This document shows positions 61,936 through 64,000 of a stretch of 64,000 nucleotides of DNA, one piece after another. The notes under the pieces were generated by a model that was not told the origin of the DNA, did no database searches, and worked only from the letters and a program-made list of their open reading frames with translations. The number at the start of each line of letters is the position of its first letter. Position 1 is the stretch's first letter. The position numbers were made by a program, and so were the translations under genes. Source of the DNA: Alistipes shahii WAL 8301 (GTDB lineage: Bacteria > Bacteroidota > Bacteroidia > Bacteroidales > Rikenellaceae); contig NZ_CP102253.1 in the NCBI RefSeq assembly GCF_025145845.1, forward strand, positions 248,001-312,000, in the 5' to 3' direction.

Positions 61936-63300
61936 TTAATTGCACGGTCCGGAAATGACATCTCCGAATAGCGTGGCCGGCGTGCAGCCCGTGATGCGAA
62001 CCCTCACATAGTCGCCGACCCGATGATACCCGCGGTCGAAAACCACCACCTTGTTCTGCGAAGTGCGGCCCGACAGCTGGTTCCTGTCGCGCTTCGACTC
62101 GCCCTCGACCAGCACTTCGAACTCCCGGCCCACGTCGCGCAGGTTGCTCGCATGGCCCAGCTCGTTTTGCAGGGCGATGATTTCGGACAGCCGGCGCGAC
62201 TTCACCTCCTCGGGAACGTCGTCCCCCAGGTGCTTTTCGGCAAAAGTGCCCGGACGCTCCGAATACTTGAACATGTAGGCGAAATCATAGCCCACCTCGC
62301 GCATCAGCGACAGGGTTTGCAGGTGCTCCTCCTCCGTCTCGCCCGAGAAGCCCGCGATCAGGTCGGTGGTGATCGCACAGTCGGGCAGATAGCGGCGGAT
62401 GGCGGCGATGCGGTCGAGATACCATTCACGCGTATATTTGCGGTTCATGCGGCCGAGCATCGACGTGGCGCCCGACTGGGCCGGCAGGTGAATCGCCCGG
62501 CAGACGTTGGGCATCGAGGCCATGACCTCCAGCAGGCTGTCGCTCATATCCTTGGGATGCGAGGTGGCGAACCGCACGCGCAGCAGCGGCGAGACCGACG
62601 CCACGCGGCGCACCAGCTCCGGGAAATCGACGTCGCCCGTACGGTAGGAATTGACGTTCTGCCCCAGCAGCGTCACCTCGCGGTAGCCGTTTTCGAACAA
62701 ACTGCGCGCCTCGGCGACGATGGTCTCCGCATCGCGGCTCCGCTCGCGGCCCCGGGTGTAGGGGACCACGCAGTAGGAACAGAAGTTGTCGCACCCCCGC
62801 ATGATCGCCACGAAGGCGCTCACGCCGTTGCGGTCGAGGCGCACGGGGGCGATTTCGGCATAGGTCTCCTCGGTCGAAAGCAGCACGTTGACACCCTTGC
62901 CGCCCGCCTCGGCCTCGCGCACCAGGCGCGGCAGGTCGCGGTAGGCGTCCGGCCCGGCCACGACATCGACGCCCGCAGGTCCCTCGACCAGCTTCTCGCG
63001 CAGGCGTTCGGCCATGCAGCCGATGACGCCCACGACAAGACCCGGATTCGCGCGCCGGTAGCGTTTCATCTCGGCCAGACGGCCCCAGATGCGCTGCTCG
63101 GCGTTGTCGCGGATCGAGCAGGTGTTGATCAGGATGACATCGGCCTCGCCGATGCGGTCCGTATAGACATAGCCTTCGCGCTGCATGAGCGAAACGACGA
63201 TCTCCGTGTCGCCGACGTTCATCTGGCAGCCGTAGGTCTCGATGAAAAGTTTGCGTCCGGCGCCCTCCAAAGGCCGTAATGTATTGACGTTAAATCCCAA
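61936..63300 (-). CDS. miaB: tRNA-2-methylthio-N6-dimethylallyladenosine synthase
   Basis: 454-residue radical-SAM methylthiotransferase. UPF0004 domain with three Cys (YGCQMN, NTCSIRDNA, GCMAERL), a radical SAM cluster CDNFCSYCVVPYTRGRERSR (C-x3-C-x2-C), and the C-terminal TRAM domain (VLVEGESKRDRNQLSGRTSQNKVVVF). It adds the methylthio group to A37 of tRNAs reading UNN codons. The only possible N-terminal start in this frame is a TTG at 63300, since an in-frame TGA lies two codons upstream; the next ATG would cut into the domain. The leader is the AT-rich repeat motif. Confidence 0.94.
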   Translation of the reverse strand: MGFNVNTLRPLEGAGRKLFIETYGCQMNVGDTEIVVSLMQREGYVYTDRIGEADVILINTCSIRDNAEQRIWGRLAEMKRYRRANPGLVVGVIGCMAERLREKLVEGPAGVDVVAGPDAYRDLPRLVREAEAGGKGVNVLLSTEETYAEIAPVRLDRNGVSAFVAIMRGCDNFCSYCVVPYTRGRERSRDAETIVAEARSLFENGYREVTLLGQNVNSYRTGDVDFPELVRRVASVSPLLRVRFATSHPKDMSDSLLEVMASMPNVCRAIHLPAQSGATSMLGRMNRKYTREWYLDRIAAIRRYLPDCAITTDLIAGFSGETEEEHLQTLSLMREVGYDFAYMFKYSERPGTFAEKHLGDDVPEEVKSRRLSEIIALQNELGHASNLRDVGREFEVLVEGESKRDRNQLSGRTSQNKVVVFDRGYHRVGDYVRVRITGCTPATLFGDVISGPCN

Positions 63301-63338
63301 TTTTCAATTCTTAATTTTTAATTCTTAATTGGCGGAGC

Positions 63339-64000
63339 CTATTCCGCCTGTATCTCGTTTTTCTCGGGGAACTGCTTGAAGCCCTCCCCGAAGGTTTCGT
63401 AGGCATCCGTCACCACGACGAATGCCTTCGGGTCGATCTCCTTGATCTTGTGCTGCACAAGGCGCACCTCCTTGCGGCTCACCACCAGAAAGATCATGTC
63501 GCGCAGCGAATCGGTGTACATGCCCTTCGACTTGATGTAGGTGGCGCTGCGGTCGAGGTCGTCGATGATGAACCGTTTCAGCTCCTCGTGGTGGTCGCTG
63601 ATGATGAACAGCAGCTTGTCGTACGACGCGCCGTCGAGCAGGTAGGCGATCACACGCGACGAGATGTAGATCGTGATGAGCGAATAGAGCGTCAGCATCC
63701 AGCCGTTCGCCGCCGCCTCGCCCGTGCCGATTCCGAAGCCGATCACGGCCAGTCCCGACAGCACGACAAACCCGTCGGCCAGCAGGATGCCCGTCGAGAA
63801 CTTGATCCCGGCGAACTTCTGCAACAGCATGCCCACGATGTCCGTGCCCCCCGTGGTCGCCTGCTGCCGCACGACGATACCCTGCCCGATGCCGATCACC
63901 ACGGCGCCGATGACGCACGTCAGCAGCAGGTCGTTCGAGAGGTCCAGCCGCCCGCCCAGCAGCAGCGAAGGGTCCAGCGACTCGACCGCCTCGGGATTCG
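63339..64000 (-). CDS. YitT-family membrane protein (DUF161/DUF2179), N-terminus outside window
   Basis: About 220 C-terminal residues are visible; the open frame continues across base 64000, so the start lies outside. Two or three membrane helices remain (for example VIGIGQGIVVRQQATTGGTDIVGMLL, GILLADGFVVLSGLAVIGFGIG, LYSLITIYISSRVIAYLL), with the family's TGGTDI motif. The cytoplasmic DUF2179 domain (about the last 85 residues) has LFIISDHHEELKRFIIDDLDRSATYIKSKGMYT and PKAFVVVTDAYETFGEGF. The function of the family is not established; export of small molecules has been suggested. An apparent GTG start at 63902 is not the real one. Confidence 0.9.
   Translation of the reverse strand, partial: NPEAVESLDPSLLLGGRLDLSNDLLLTCVIGAVVIGIGQGIVVRQQATTGGTDIVGMLLQKFAGIKFSTGILLADGFVVLSGLAVIGFGIGTGEAAANGWMLTLYSLITIYISSRVIAYLLDGASYDKLLFIISDHHEELKRFIIDDLDRSATYIKSKGMYTDSLRDMIFLVVSRKEVRLVQHKIKEIDPKAFVVVTDAYETFGEGFKQFPEKNEIQAE

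Overview
The window looks like a chromosomal piece of a gut Bacteroidales. The evidence is a SusC/SusD pair under an ECF sigma factor and FecR anti-sigma, BACON and DUF1735 lipoproteins, TonB-dependent receptors, a CTnDOT-type integrase, A-rich start regions with little Shine-Dalgarno signal, and repeated TAnnTTTG -7 boxes. High GC and GC-rich codon use point to an Alistipes-like (Rikenellaceae) genome; this is inference, as no rRNA is present.

Layout. 0-14.9 kb: a polysaccharide-utilisation-like locus on the minus strand (ECF sigma, FecR, SusC, SusD, DUF1735 lipoprotein, calcineurin-like phosphoesterase, BACON/FISUMP lipoprotein, GH3 beta-glucosidase) with a divergent endonuclease/exonuclease/phosphatase-fold lipoprotein. 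Three copies of a two-box promoter, GGGGGACAAA-N13-CGTYWTA, sit before the sigma gene, before fecR and before the divergent gene. 15-19 kb: ychF-gltX and an aldose epimerase. 19.2-22.4 kb: a TPP riboswitch, a thiamine-type TonB receptor and a PnuT-like permease. 22.4-29 kb: small lipoproteins, a YjbR protein, and a hexuronate (mannonate) cluster with a LacI regulator, interrupted by two intergenic regions built from shared mosaic repeats.

29.6-42.1 kb is the most unusual part. A TonB receptor, a DUF4876 lipoprotein and a DUF6850 beta-barrel are followed by three tandem secreted paralogues of about 730-745 residues. Each has a caspase/gingipain-like (C25-like) front half with a conserved HG and ACYNG pair, and a HEAT-like back half. 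This looks like an uncharacterised cell-envelope protease and receptor system.

42.2-48.3 kb is a decayed integrative/conjugative element: a frameshifted relaxase, its small mobilisation partner, an oriT-like inverted repeat, a complete IS3-family insertion, one intact and one truncated DUF3408 gene, and a CTnDOT-like tyrosine integrase. 48.4-64 kb is mostly housekeeping: lipid kinase, PepD, PhoH, a small OM barrel, an MFS carrier, a CPA2 antiporter, Der with a 137-bp tandem repeat at its 3' end, catalase, a DEAD-box helicase, MiaB and a YitT-like membrane protein cut by the window edge.
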